From the NCBI GenBank assembly GCA_027451985.1, contig DAIDHS010000002.1, positions 1 to 64,000 of the forward strand: DNA of 64,000 bases, given 5' to 3'. Positions 10,290 through 18,253 of the stretch are shown here, in pieces. The stretch is from Elusimicrobiota bacterium. GTDB lineage: Bacteria > Elusimicrobiota > Elusimicrobia > UBA1565 > UBA9628. Under the pieces are notes generated by a model. That model had not been told where the DNA came from and searched no databases. It saw only the letters and a list, made by a program, of their open reading frames with translations. The translations under genes were made by a program, and so were the position numbers. How positions within the stretch are numbered: position 1 is the stretch's first letter; every line of letters starts with the position of its first letter.

Positions 10290-12814
10290 GCGGCGGGCCC
10301 CGCGGCTCCCGAAGCCCGCATCCGCGCCAGGCAAGCGCGCAGGTCTTCGGCCAGAAGCGCGGCACGCTCGTAGCGCGCCTTGGGCGCCTTGGCCAGAGCC
10401 CGCTCAAGAACCGCTTTCAACTCCTGCGGAACCAGGGGGTTCAACGACGCCGGATCGGGGTGCGGCTTGTTGACGATTTGGAAGACCAGGGTGCCGACGC
10501 CGTCATGGCCCGCGAAGGGCTTCTCCCCGGTCACAAGCTCGAAGAGCACGGCCGCCAGAGAGAATACGTCCGATCGCGCGTCGGCCTTTTTGCCCACGGC
10601 CAGTTCCGGGCTCAGGTAGAAGGCCGATTCGGGCGCGCTCTTCCAGCCCAAAAGAGGGCTCGAAAACGCCGAGAGGCCCAGACCCGAGACGCGCAGGGCG
10701 CCGTTATCCTGCGCCCAGAGGCAGGCCGGGCTCAAATCGAGGTGAAGCGCGCCGCGCGCGTGCGCGTAGTCGAGCGCGTCCGCTGCCTGGGCGGCCAAGT
10801 CCGCGGCCTTTTCCACGGGCAGCAGGCGGTCCTTGCCCGTCCAAGCGGACAAGTTCGAGCCCGCGGGATCTTCCGAGACGGCGTAGAGGACGCCGTCCGC
10901 GTCGCCGGCCGCCAGCACGCGCGAGAGGCCCGGATGCTCCAGCAACGCGGCCGCGGCGACGTCCTTCAAGAGCGCCTCCCTGATTTTGCCCCTATGCTCG
11001 CCGCCCGCGCCCGGATCCAAGGTCTTGATCCGGACCTCGCGTCCGCCCGCGGCGTCCCAGCCGCGCAGGAAGGATCCATGCTCCCAGCGGCCAAGTTCCT
11101 CCCGGATCTCGTAGCCGCCTAAAGACGCGGACGCGATGGTTCCGGCCCCTTCGGCCGCCGAAACCCGCTTCGGCTCTTCCCGCGGGACGGGCGGCGCCGC
11201 GGCCCTCACGCGCAGCTCCTCGATTTTCTTCGCGGACGAGGCGCGCAGCCTCGGGTCGCGCTCGCCCAAATGCTCGAAGACGGCCGCGGCCTTGGCGTAG
11301 TTTTCCGCAGCCTCAAAGTCCGCGGCCAGAGCCAGAAGACCGGCCTTGACCTCGCGGCCCAGGCGGCAGGCGCGCAGGCGCTCAAAGGAGGCGTCCAAAA
11401 GCCCGTGCTGGCGCAGGGCCAGGCCCATCCGGCGGTTGATGTCCTCCTGCGAGGGCTGCTCATGGCGCCCCAAAAGCAGCAGCCGACGCAGGGCGACGAG
11501 CAGGAAGCCCAGGACCAGAATCGCGGCGGCGTAGGAAATTTTGATCCAGAGCCCGTTTACGAACCAGTAGGAGCCCGCGCCCGCCAGGGCGAAAACCGCG
11601 CACAGGCAGAAGACCGCGCCCCAGATGACGTTCAAAAACGGCAGCGCGACCGCGACGAAAAGCGCCGCCGCGGCCATGAGCCCGAGCTCAAGCGCGCCGG
11701 CCCAAGGCGGACGCGAGAGGAACTTCCGATCGAGGATGTTCTCGACCACGTTGGCGTCGGCCTCCACCGCGGGCATGCGCGCGCCGACCGGCGTGTTGAC
11801 GAAAGAGGCCGTTTCGGGCGCGGTCAGGCCTACGAAGACGATCTTGCCCTGAAAAGACGCGGCGGGCGCCGATCCGTCCATCACGTCCTTGAAGGAGTCA
11901 TAGTGGAACGTGCGCGCCGGTCCATTGAAGGTGACCAGCATCCGTCCGCCGGACTCGAGAGGCACGAAGAAGTTGCCCGCGCGAATCTCCCGGCCGTCCA
12001 CCACGGACGCCTCCCCGGGTTTGAGGCCGCGCGCGGCCAGGGCCACGGCCAGCCCGTAGGACGGGATGTCCGCGCCCCAGTAGTGCGAGACCGCGGCGTC
12101 GCGGCGCACCACGCCGTCGGAATCCGGCGTCAGGCCCGCGCGGCCAAGGCCCAGCGCCGCCTGGGCGAAAGGCGGAAGGGGATAGAGCGCCGAGAAGTCT
12201 CCCGAGGCTGCCAGGTCCGGAAAGGACGAATTCGCCTCCGGGTGAAGGCAGTCGCTCGAAACCGAAAGCGGAAGGGGCGCCGGCTTGAAGTCGTCGCCCG
12301 AGCCGGGCACGAGTTCTAAAGGCAGGATGACGTTGCCGGCCTGGCGCAGGGCGGACAAGAGCCGCGCGTCGCCGTTCAATCGGCTCTCGGCCGAGGAGAA
12401 ATAAAGCCGGAAGAGATGCCCGCGATCGAGAATGCGGCGCCTGGAGGCCAGTTTCTGATAGCTCTGGGCCAGGGCCTTGACCTCCTCCAGGCCCGCGCTC
12501 CGCTCGGGTGTGAAGAGCGGGACGTCTAGAGCCACGATTTTGGGCTTGGCCGATGAAATCTTGTCCAGAAGCCTGGCCAAAAGCGCGCGCGGCCAAGGCC
12601 AGGCGCCGTAACGCAAAAGCGAGGCCTGATCGATGGCGATGACGTCGATGTCCGGATCGGGATCGACGCTCTGGCGCAAAAGAGAGCGCGCGTCGTAAGT
12701 TTTGAGCTCCAGGTGCGTTAAAAACGGCAGCTTCGCCGGGAATTGGTAGGACAATCCGACCGCGGCGACGGCCAAAAGCGCGGCGATCGCGTCGCCCCAG
12801 CGTCCGCGGCTCAT
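10286..12814 (-). CDS. CHASE2 sensor protein with a degenerate Ser/Thr kinase domain
   Basis: The 842-residue product has an N-terminal membrane anchor, an extracytoplasmic CHASE2 domain (about 30-350: YDARSLLRQSVDPDPDIDVIAID, GKIVFVGLTAP), two or three membrane helices (about 365-450), a linker, then a protein-kinase fold (about 565-835). The lysine strand is kept (VRIKTL). The catalytic loop reads HLDLSPACL instead of HRDLKPxN, and the DFG motif is replaced by SGLGLS, so the catalytic-loop lysine and asparagine and the magnesium-binding aspartate are missing. YLSPE and DARSDVFSLAAVLFELVTGEKPF of the C-lobe remain. I read it as a pseudokinase sensor that may bind rather than phosphorylate. 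The stop overlaps the PP2C start. Confidence 0.85.
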   Translation of the reverse strand: MSRGRWGDAIAALLAVAAVGLSYQFPAKLPFLTHLELKTYDARSLLRQSVDPDPDIDVIAIDQASLLRYGAWPWPRALLARLLDKISSAKPKIVALDVPLFTPERSAGLEEVKALAQSYQKLASRRRILDRGHLFRLYFSSAESRLNGDARLLSALRQAGNVILPLELVPGSGDDFKPAPLPLSVSSDCLHPEANSSFPDLAASGDFSALYPLPPFAQAALGLGRAGLTPDSDGVVRRDAAVSHYWGADIPSYGLAVALAARGLKPGEASVVDGREIRAGNFFVPLESGGRMLVTFNGPARTFHYDSFKDVMDGSAPAASFQGKIVFVGLTAPETASFVNTPVGARMPAVEADANVVENILDRKFLSRPPWAGALELGLMAAAALFVAVALPFLNVIWGAVFCLCAVFALAGAGSYWFVNGLWIKISYAAAILVLGFLLVALRRLLLLGRHEQPSQEDINRRMGLALRQHGLLDASFERLRACRLGREVKAGLLALAADFEAAENYAKAAAVFEHLGERDPRLRASSAKKIEELRVRAAAPPVPREEPKRVSAAEGAGTIASASLGGYEIREELGRWEHGSFLRGWDAAGGREVRIKTLDPGAGGEHRGKIREALLKDVAAAALLEHPGLSRVLAAGDADGVLYAVSEDPAGSNLSAWTGKDRLLPVEKAADLAAQAADALDYAHARGALHLDLSPACLWAQDNGALRVSGLGLSAFSSPLLGWKSAPESAFYLSPELAVGKKADARSDVFSLAAVLFELVTGEKPFAGHDGVGTLVFQIVNKPHPDPASLNPLVPQELKAVLERALAKAPKARYERAALLAEDLRACLARMRASGAAGPAA

Positions 12815-12836
12815 TCGATGCGCTCCATCGCTCTCC

Positions 12837-13841
12837 TTAATGCTGGTAAATCGTGAATACCGCCGCGTCCTCGGCCCAGTCGGTGCGCGAGGCGTCGAGG
12901 CGCTGCAAGACGCCGAAGTAGCCGCCCAATGACGGATCGATCTCGGCCGCGGTCAATGGCGTCTTGGTCGCCACGGCGCGGATGGTCTCGGCCGAAACCG
13001 TCTGCCCCGCCGGCAGCTGGGCCACGAGATGCACGCCCTCGGACTCCAGAGCCTTGCCAGGGTAGGTCCAGCTTTGACCGGCCGAGAGCTTGATCTCGGG
13101 CGCGAAGCTGTTGGGCGCGACCATCTGCGCTTGGTCGTCCATGCCCACGTCGTAGAGATAGACGTAGCAGTCCTTGGTGCAGGAGACAGTCATCGAGTCC
13201 TCGTCGCCGTCTATGAGGCGCGTGCGCGCGAGATTCAAAGTCACGCGGAAATCCGGATCGTGGTAGGACGGCACGGACGCGATGCAGGCCTTCAAGTCGA
13301 CCGCGTAGCGGCAGTCGGGGCAGTCGGGCGCGTTTTGGTAGCCTTCGCCGGCGACCTCTTCCTTTAATATACGCCCCAACTGCGTGGTGCGCAGGATGTT
13401 CTCGACCAAGTTCTTCTGCCCGCGCAGGCCCTCCTGCTGGAAGACCAGATCCTGCGAGCGCACTGAGACGCCCAAGAGGCTTTTCATGGCTAGGCTGCGC
13501 GCTTCCGAAATCGCCTCGGCGCGGACCTGCGCGCGGCTTTGGGAGTCTCCCGCGATCACGGCCGCGGTGCTTTCGATCCAGGTGCAGTCGAGGGCCTTGT
13601 CCTTGTCCAGCACCGCAGCCGGCGCGGGCGCGGCCTCGGGCGGCAGGACCGCGGAGGACACGGCTCGGCTGCCTCCGTGCTCGGACATCTCCCGAGTCAA
13701 GACGCTCTGCGCGGACGAGGCGCGAGCCTGGATGGCGGCATAGTCGGGCGCGGGCGCGGCTTTCGCCGGCGCATGGGCGCAGCCCGCGGCCAAAAACGCC
13801 GCGGATGCCGCCGCGAAAAAAAATAAAATCGTTCGCCGCAT
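12837..13841 (-). CDS. DUF4384-like lipoprotein
   Basis: I place the start at the ATG at 13841 (MRRTILFFFAAASAAFLAAGC), which gives a clean signal peptide with lipobox LAAGC and about 334 residues; upstream in-frame starts add a non-signal extension. The middle (AQVRAEAISEARSLAMKSLLGV) resembles LPP20-like or FlgT-like N-terminal regions. The C-terminal part (CTKDCYVYLYDVGMDDQAQMVAPN, IKLSAGQSWTYPG) resembles DUF4384, which occurs in envelope proteins next to signalling kinases. It lies 22 bases upstream of the CHASE2 gene, and the three genes form a likely operon. The competing ORF at 12811..13884 is a frame shadow. Confidence 0.8.
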   Translation of the reverse strand: MRRTILFFFAAASAAFLAAGCAHAPAKAAPAPDYAAIQARASSAQSVLTREMSEHGGSRAVSSAVLPPEAAPAPAAVLDKDKALDCTWIESTAAVIAGDSQSRAQVRAEAISEARSLAMKSLLGVSVRSQDLVFQQEGLRGQKNLVENILRTTQLGRILKEEVAGEGYQNAPDCPDCRYAVDLKACIASVPSYHDPDFRVTLNLARTRLIDGDEDSMTVSCTKDCYVYLYDVGMDDQAQMVAPNSFAPEIKLSAGQSWTYPGKALESEGVHLVAQLPAGQTVSAETIRAVATKTPLTAAEIDPSLGGYFGVLQRLDASRTDWAEDAAVFTIYQH

Positions 13842-13948
13842 AGCGTCTTCGCGCATTATAACCGTTGCGCGCGCCGCCGCGCAAAGCCTATAACCGTCCC
13901 GATGAAAACCCTGGTCCATATCCGGTTCTTGAACGCCGCGGAAAAAAT

Positions 13949-14638
13949 CTAGGGCGCGCCCAACGCGGCCAGCTTCTCCGGCCGGGGCACGAAAATCCGG
14001 CCGTTTTTCTCCCCCACCAAGCCCGCGCGCTTCAAGGCGGCCAAGGCGCGGCTCAGGGGCTCGCGCGAGGTGCCCAAAAGCTCGGCCAGATCCCGCTGGC
14101 TGTAGTCTCCGTCCAAAAAGCGCCCGCCGCCCGCGCGCGAGCCCTTTTGCGCCAGCGATGAAAGGGTCTTGGCCGCGCGCCCGAGCAGGTTGCGGAAAAG
14201 CAAATCCTCCAGGGCCTCGTTGGCCAGACGCAGGCGTCGGCAGACGATTTTAAGAAGGTAGAAAAGCAGCGCGGGGTTGCTTAGGAGAAGCCGCCTAAAA
14301 TCCGCCTGGCCGATGAAGAGCGCCTGAACGTCTTCCTCGGCCAAGGCCGCGGCCGAGCGGCTCGCGCCCTCGATGAGCGCCATCTCGCCGAAGAAGTCGC
14401 CGCGTTTGAGCCACGAGAAGGTCTTTTTCTTGCGCCCGCCCGCGGCGGTGAAAATCTTGACCCGGCCCGAGAGCACCACGTAGAGCCCGTCCGCCGCCTG
14501 GGACTTTAGGAAAATGGTTTCGCCGGCGCGGTAGCTCCGGGGCTTGGCCAGCCGTGCGACCGCGGCCAAGTCGCGCGCGGGCAGGGGGGAAAACAGCGGG
14601 ATGCGCTTTAAAAGGCGGACGTCTCCGGCAGGCGCCAC
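13949..14638 (-). CDS. Crp/Fnr-family transcriptional regulator
   Basis: The 229-residue product has an N-terminal cyclic-nucleotide-binding-like barrel (about 10-125: YRAGETIFLKSQAADGLYVVLSGRVKIF, GDFFGEMALIEG) and a C-terminal winged helix (about 150-225) with recognition helix SQRDLAELLGTSREPLSRALAALKRAGLV. It lacks the N-terminal cysteines of Fnr, so oxygen sensing by an iron-sulfur cluster is unlikely. The small-molecule ligand is unknown. The start is GTG at 14638 with no strong ribosome site. It stands alone between the lipoprotein gene and the VOC gene. Confidence 0.88.
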   Translation of the reverse strand: MAPAGDVRLLKRIPLFSPLPARDLAAVARLAKPRSYRAGETIFLKSQAADGLYVVLSGRVKIFTAAGGRKKKTFSWLKRGDFFGEMALIEGASRSAAALAEEDVQALFIGQADFRRLLLSNPALLFYLLKIVCRRLRLANEALEDLLFRNLLGRAAKTLSSLAQKGSRAGGGRFLDGDYSQRDLAELLGTSREPLSRALAALKRAGLVGEKNGRIFVPRPEKLAALGAP

Positions 14639-14695
14639 GGCTTAAGGATAGGCCAAAAGCCGCGCGAATTCAAGGCCGCTCTGCGGCCGAACGAT

Positions 14696-15163
14696 CTAGC
14701 TTCTGGCGGAAGCGTGGGCGGCGCGGGAGGCGCCGGCTGTTTGCGGCTTGCCGCAGTTGATCATCCACGGTGTGCCGTAACGATCCACGAACATGGCGAA
14801 GCGCTGGGCCCAGAAGGTCTCCTGCAAAGACATGGTGACGGCGCGAGCCCCTTGCGAGAGCGCCTTGAAAATCCGTTCGGCCTCCTGGGGCGATTCGACG
14901 TCGAGGGTAATCGAATAGCCCTGGGGCGTGTAGTAGTAGTGCGGCGGCGCGTCCGCGCCCGCGAAGCTCTGCCCCCCCGCCTCCAGGCGCGCGTGGATGA
15001 TCTTGTTCCCCCAGTCCGCGGGCCAGTTTTTGGGCGCCTCCTTGGCCATGGGCGACTCGCCGTAGCGCATCAAGAAAACGATTTTCCCGCCCAAGCACTG
15101 CGCGTAAAACTTGAGCGCCTCCTCGCACGTCCCGTCGAACGTCAAATGCGGGGTGATTTTCAT
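14696..15163 (-). CDS. VOC-superfamily (PhnB/glyoxalase-like) protein
   Basis: Small protein of the vicinal-oxygen-chelate fold in the PhnB-like group. I choose the ATG at 15163 (MKITPHLTFDGTCEEALKFYAQCLGG) because AGGAGAG precedes it, giving 155 residues, the normal size; the track start is a TTG nine codons upstream. ITLDVESPQEAERIFKALSQGARAVTMSLQETFWAQRFAMFVDRYGTPWMINC is the classical second half. Members are often annotated as antibiotic-resistance or 3-demethylubiquinone proteins, but the real substrate is rarely known and cannot be assigned here. Confidence 0.88.
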   Translation of the reverse strand: MKITPHLTFDGTCEEALKFYAQCLGGKIVFLMRYGESPMAKEAPKNWPADWGNKIIHARLEAGGQSFAGADAPPHYYYTPQGYSITLDVESPQEAERIFKALSQGARAVTMSLQETFWAQRFAMFVDRYGTPWMINCGKPQTAGASRAAHASARS

Positions 15164-15251
15164 CACTCTCTCTCCTGCACGGCGCCCCAAGGCGCTATGC
15201 TTTTTGATTTTAACATTTCTCGGACGCGCGCTACGGACGCTGACGCGGATC

Positions 15252-16514
15252 CTACAGCGCGTAGCTCAGACCCGCGAAGGCGTAGGGGTAGCTGTAGTTG
15301 TAGAGATAGAAGCTCTCGAAGGCCATGTTGGAGGACGAGGAGACGTAGCCGCCTGAGACCTGTGCGCTCAGGCCCGGCAGCAGGACCGGGTAGCCTGCGG
15401 AAAATGACAGTGTGTGCGTGTCGGTGTAGACTTTGCCGCCCAGATAGCGGCCTGCGCCGTCTTGCACCGGGCGACCCAGATAGTCGCGGCGGGAGAAATT
15501 GTAGGAGAAGCTCAACCGAAGCTTGCCCGCGATGACGAGATTCAAGAGGGGCCCCGCGGAAAATTCGTCGTAGCTGTAATAGTTCGGGCTGAACTTGAAA
15601 ACACTGGAGTTGGACTGGAAGTTGTCCACGTCGTTCTGGTTGGAGCGCAGTGCAGTATAGCCCAGGCTCAGGCTCGCTTGGCCCGAAATCGGGAGCCCGG
15701 CGGGATTTCCCGGCAGCTTCTGGCTTACGGAGACGACGGCATTGCCCATCCAGTCTTGGCGCGCGCTCCCGGTCAGGGAGAACGTCTTGGCGCCGGTGTC
15801 GCCCTCGACGACTTTTTGATCGCCGTAGTCCAAGTAGGACCCCCCCGCGGACGCGCTCAAAAGGCCTCCCGCCCAGAAGGCGAAGTCCGCGGCCGCAGTG
15901 TAGCCGTAAGAGACGAAGTTCAAGTCGCGCCCGTTGGAGAGGAGCTCCGTGCCGAAGAGCGGCGAGCGCCCGGGTTGGTAGTGGTAGTAGTCCGTGTTGG
16001 AGACGGAAAAATCCTGGCGCACGGACTTGACCGCGCCCTGCCCGGTCCATTCCAGCTCCGCGCCCGCGCTCTCCTGCCCGAAATCGAAAATGCCCGCGCC
16101 TAAGGACTCCTGGCTGTTGATGGTGGCCAGCTCGCTTTTATAGGAGGCGTTGGGCTTGACGGCCCAGGCGCCGAAGGAGTGAATCCAGCGCAGGCCCGCG
16201 GCGTCGTCCAAGGCCTGGGTGACGAGCGTGCCGCCGCCGCCGATTTGGTTGACCTGGCTGCTGTGCGAGTACTGGCCGTTCAAGGAGGGCAAAAGCGCGT
16301 CCTGGTCCGAAAGTTTGATCCCGTCGCCGAAGAGCCAGTCCGCGCTGCCCATGGTGGTGTCGTTTTCGCCGCTGTAATCGTGGAAGAACATCCTTCCGCC
16401 GCTGGCGTCTAGCCTGAATATGGGAGAGGTTTCCAGCGCCGCCGCCGGGACCGGAAGCCCGGAAAACGCTAGGCAGGCGCACACAACCGCGGCGCAGCCG
16501 CGCGAGGCTTTCAC
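15252..16514 (-). CDS. Predicted outer-membrane beta-barrel protein
   Basis: The 420-residue product starts at GTG with a signal peptide (CAAVVCACLAFSGLPVPAAALE). The mature part alternates aromatic and polar residues in many short strands (SYGYTAAADFAFWAGGLLSASAGGSYLDYG, LRLSFSYNFSRRDYLG, YLYNYSYPYAFAGLSYAL) and ends in a hydrophobic residue, as barrels inserted by the Bam machinery usually do. No named family is recognised. It follows the FecR-domain gene by 18 bases and is probably co-transcribed, so the two may form an envelope pair. Confidence 0.72.
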   Translation of the reverse strand: MKASRGCAAVVCACLAFSGLPVPAAALETSPIFRLDASGGRMFFHDYSGENDTTMGSADWLFGDGIKLSDQDALLPSLNGQYSHSSQVNQIGGGGTLVTQALDDAAGLRWIHSFGAWAVKPNASYKSELATINSQESLGAGIFDFGQESAGAELEWTGQGAVKSVRQDFSVSNTDYYHYQPGRSPLFGTELLSNGRDLNFVSYGYTAAADFAFWAGGLLSASAGGSYLDYGDQKVVEGDTGAKTFSLTGSARQDWMGNAVVSVSQKLPGNPAGLPISGQASLSLGYTALRSNQNDVDNFQSNSSVFKFSPNYYSYDEFSAGPLLNLVIAGKLRLSFSYNFSRRDYLGRPVQDGAGRYLGGKVYTDTHTLSFSAGYPVLLPGLSAQVSGGYVSSSSNMAFESFYLYNYSYPYAFAGLSYAL

Positions 16515-16532
16515 GCGGTTAGTTCACCCTTT

Positions 16533-18122
16533 TTAATTGCACGTGCAAGTCGGCGCCGTGCAAATGCCCGTGGTGGCGGAACAAGTGCCCGGCGTGCAAG
16601 TGTAGGTGGTGCAAGTCGTGCTCCCTGAAGTCGAAGGGGGCGGGACGTAGTTGATTGCGGAATATGATGGCTGGGCGATGGTGGGCGCGGTGTAGCTATA
16701 CTGCGCGGTCGGCGCGCTCTGCGTCGGCGGCTGCATCGTGGGTGGCGGCATGGCGGCCATGGCCGCAGCAGAGCTCGGCGGCAACACGGGCGGCTGGACC
16801 GGCGGCGGCGCCATGCCGCTGGGCGCCTGGCCCGGATTTGCCCCCGCGGCCAAGGCCGGCCCCGTCCGCGGCGGCGCTCCCGGCGCGGCGGACGCGCGCG
16901 CCGCCAGCGCCGCGTTTTGCGCCATCACTTGGCGCGCATGGAGGTACTGCTGCTGGAATTGCTGCTGGTAGGCCGCCGCCGTCACCATCGCGGCCGTGGG
17001 CGAGGCTCCGGGAGAGGCCGCGGCGTGGGCCAGCATGGCGCTTTGCTGGGCCTGCTGCATCTGCAGGCTCAGCTCCCGGCCCGCGAACCACTTATTCATG
17101 ATTGCGTCGGCCTGGCGGTTTTTGGGCGGCTTGACTGGAAAAGCGCCCGGCTCCCTGGGCGCGAAGGGCGGCGCAGGCCGGCTTAAGTCCTCGAGCGCTT
17201 TGCCTTCCTCAAAGCCCTTTTGCAGGCGCGCGTCGCCAAACGCCGCGGACGCCGGGCCGCCCAAGGCGGCGCCGGAACGGCCGGCTTCCTCGCTCAAGGC
17301 CTCGGCCGCTTCAAGCATGGTCTGGGGATTCTTGGTCGCCAGCGCGTCTTGAACCGCGACGGCCAAGGACGCGCGGCCGCGCGCGCGGGCCTCTTTGAGC
17401 ATCGCCTTGAGCCGGGCCTTGATTTGCGCTTTTACGGGCCGGCTCAACGACGCCTTGCCCGCACCGCCGAAGACCGCCCGGATCGGAGACAAGAGCCCGC
17501 CCAAAGCCCGGACGCTGTGCCCCGGCAGCACCAAGGATTCCGCGCCGAAGGGTCGGCCGCGCAGCAAAACAGCGACGCCCACCGCGCCCTGATAGACCTG
17601 GACCACGCTCGCGCCCGCGCCCGCCGCCACGCTGAACTCCGTGCCGCGCACCGAGGCCACGGCCTGGGGAGTGCGGACTTCGAAGACGCGCCGATAGTCG
17701 CGCGACGCCTTGACCCAAATTTTTCCCAGCTTCAAAAACAGCGTGACCTGTCGCGGCGCCTCCTCGGGAATGTAGAGCTCCGAGTCGGGTTCAAGACGGA
17801 CCTCGGAGCCGTCCGCCAGAACGAAGGCGCCGCTGCCGTCCGTACCGGTGACGACGCGGTCTCCGGCCTGCGGCGGCAAAGACGCGGAAGTCAGAGGCTC
17901 GGCCAGCGCCGCGCCTTTCCTATAAATGAAAATCCGGCCGCTCAGGGCCTCGACTCTGGCCGCGCCTCGGGAGGCGGCCGCGGCCGGAATCGCGAAGCTC
18001 GGCCGGATTTGGGGCGCTCCATCGGGCGAGAGGACTCCTTGGGCGAAGGCGGAAAACGGCAACGCGGCGCTCAAAACCAGCGCCAGCGCCGAGACCGCCG
18101 CCGAGCGAAACGATTTTTCCAT
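16533..18122 (-). CDS. FecR-domain secreted protein with Cys-rich C-terminus
   Basis: The 529-residue product has a signal peptide (ALALVLSAALPFSAFAQG) and a FecR-type domain at about 50-200 (GDRVVTGTDGSGAFVLADGSEVRLEPDSELYI, VRTPQAVASVRGTEFSV, VYQGAVGVAV). An Ala-rich helical region follows, then a Pro/Ala/Gln-rich stretch, and the last about 25 residues hold seven cysteines in a CxxxxC/CxC pattern. FecR domains of this kind occur in surface and sensory proteins; no sigma-factor partner is present, so siderophore signalling is not implied. It heads a two-gene operon with the barrel gene. Confidence 0.82.
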   Translation of the reverse strand: MEKSFRSAAVSALALVLSAALPFSAFAQGVLSPDGAPQIRPSFAIPAAAASRGAARVEALSGRIFIYRKGAALAEPLTSASLPPQAGDRVVTGTDGSGAFVLADGSEVRLEPDSELYIPEEAPRQVTLFLKLGKIWVKASRDYRRVFEVRTPQAVASVRGTEFSVAAGAGASVVQVYQGAVGVAVLLRGRPFGAESLVLPGHSVRALGGLLSPIRAVFGGAGKASLSRPVKAQIKARLKAMLKEARARGRASLAVAVQDALATKNPQTMLEAAEALSEEAGRSGAALGGPASAAFGDARLQKGFEEGKALEDLSRPAPPFAPREPGAFPVKPPKNRQADAIMNKWFAGRELSLQMQQAQQSAMLAHAAASPGASPTAAMVTAAAYQQQFQQQYLHARQVMAQNAALAARASAAPGAPPRTGPALAAGANPGQAPSGMAPPPVQPPVLPPSSAAAMAAMPPPTMQPPTQSAPTAQYSYTAPTIAQPSYSAINYVPPPSTSGSTTCTTYTCTPGTCSATTGICTAPTCTCN

Positions 18123-18129
18123 AAATTAT

Positions 18130-18147
18130 CGCCGTAATGAGACGGCG
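18130..18147. promoter_or_regulatory. Inverted repeat in the FecR-gene leader
   Basis: CGCCGT and ACGGCG arms of 6 bases separated by 6 bases lie between the predicted transcription start and the ATG at 18122. It could be a short 5' hairpin or an operator. The leader has no clear ribosome site. Confidence 0.3.
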
Positions 18148-18152
18148 AAAAA

Positions 18153-18181
18153 AGTATAGGCCGCGCCGGCGGTTTTGTCAA
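18153..18181 (-). promoter_or_regulatory. Sigma-70-type promoter of the FecR-domain operon
   Basis: Minus strand TTGACA, 17 bases, TATACT. The predicted transcription start is about 24 bases before the ATG at 18122. It is the strongest promoter match in the window. Confidence 0.8.
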
Positions 18182-18215
18182 TGCGACTTTAGTCACGCGG
18201 CCGATGGGAAGTCCC

Positions 18216-18244
18216 TTGACACGCCCGGCTTCGGGGCCTACCCT
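18216..18244 (+). promoter_or_regulatory. Possible promoter giving a near-leaderless GTG-start mRNA
   Basis: TTGACA, 17 bases, TACCCT on the plus strand. The -10 is only half-consensus. The predicted start of transcription lies about 3 bases before the GTG at 18254. It diverges from the FecR promoter. Confidence 0.45.
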
Positions 18245-18253
18245 TCTTTCAGC

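Noticed and set aside
12811-13884. 357-residue minus ORF
   Set aside because: Shadow of the DUF4384-like lipoprotein; its Arg-rich translation has no signal peptide or domain.
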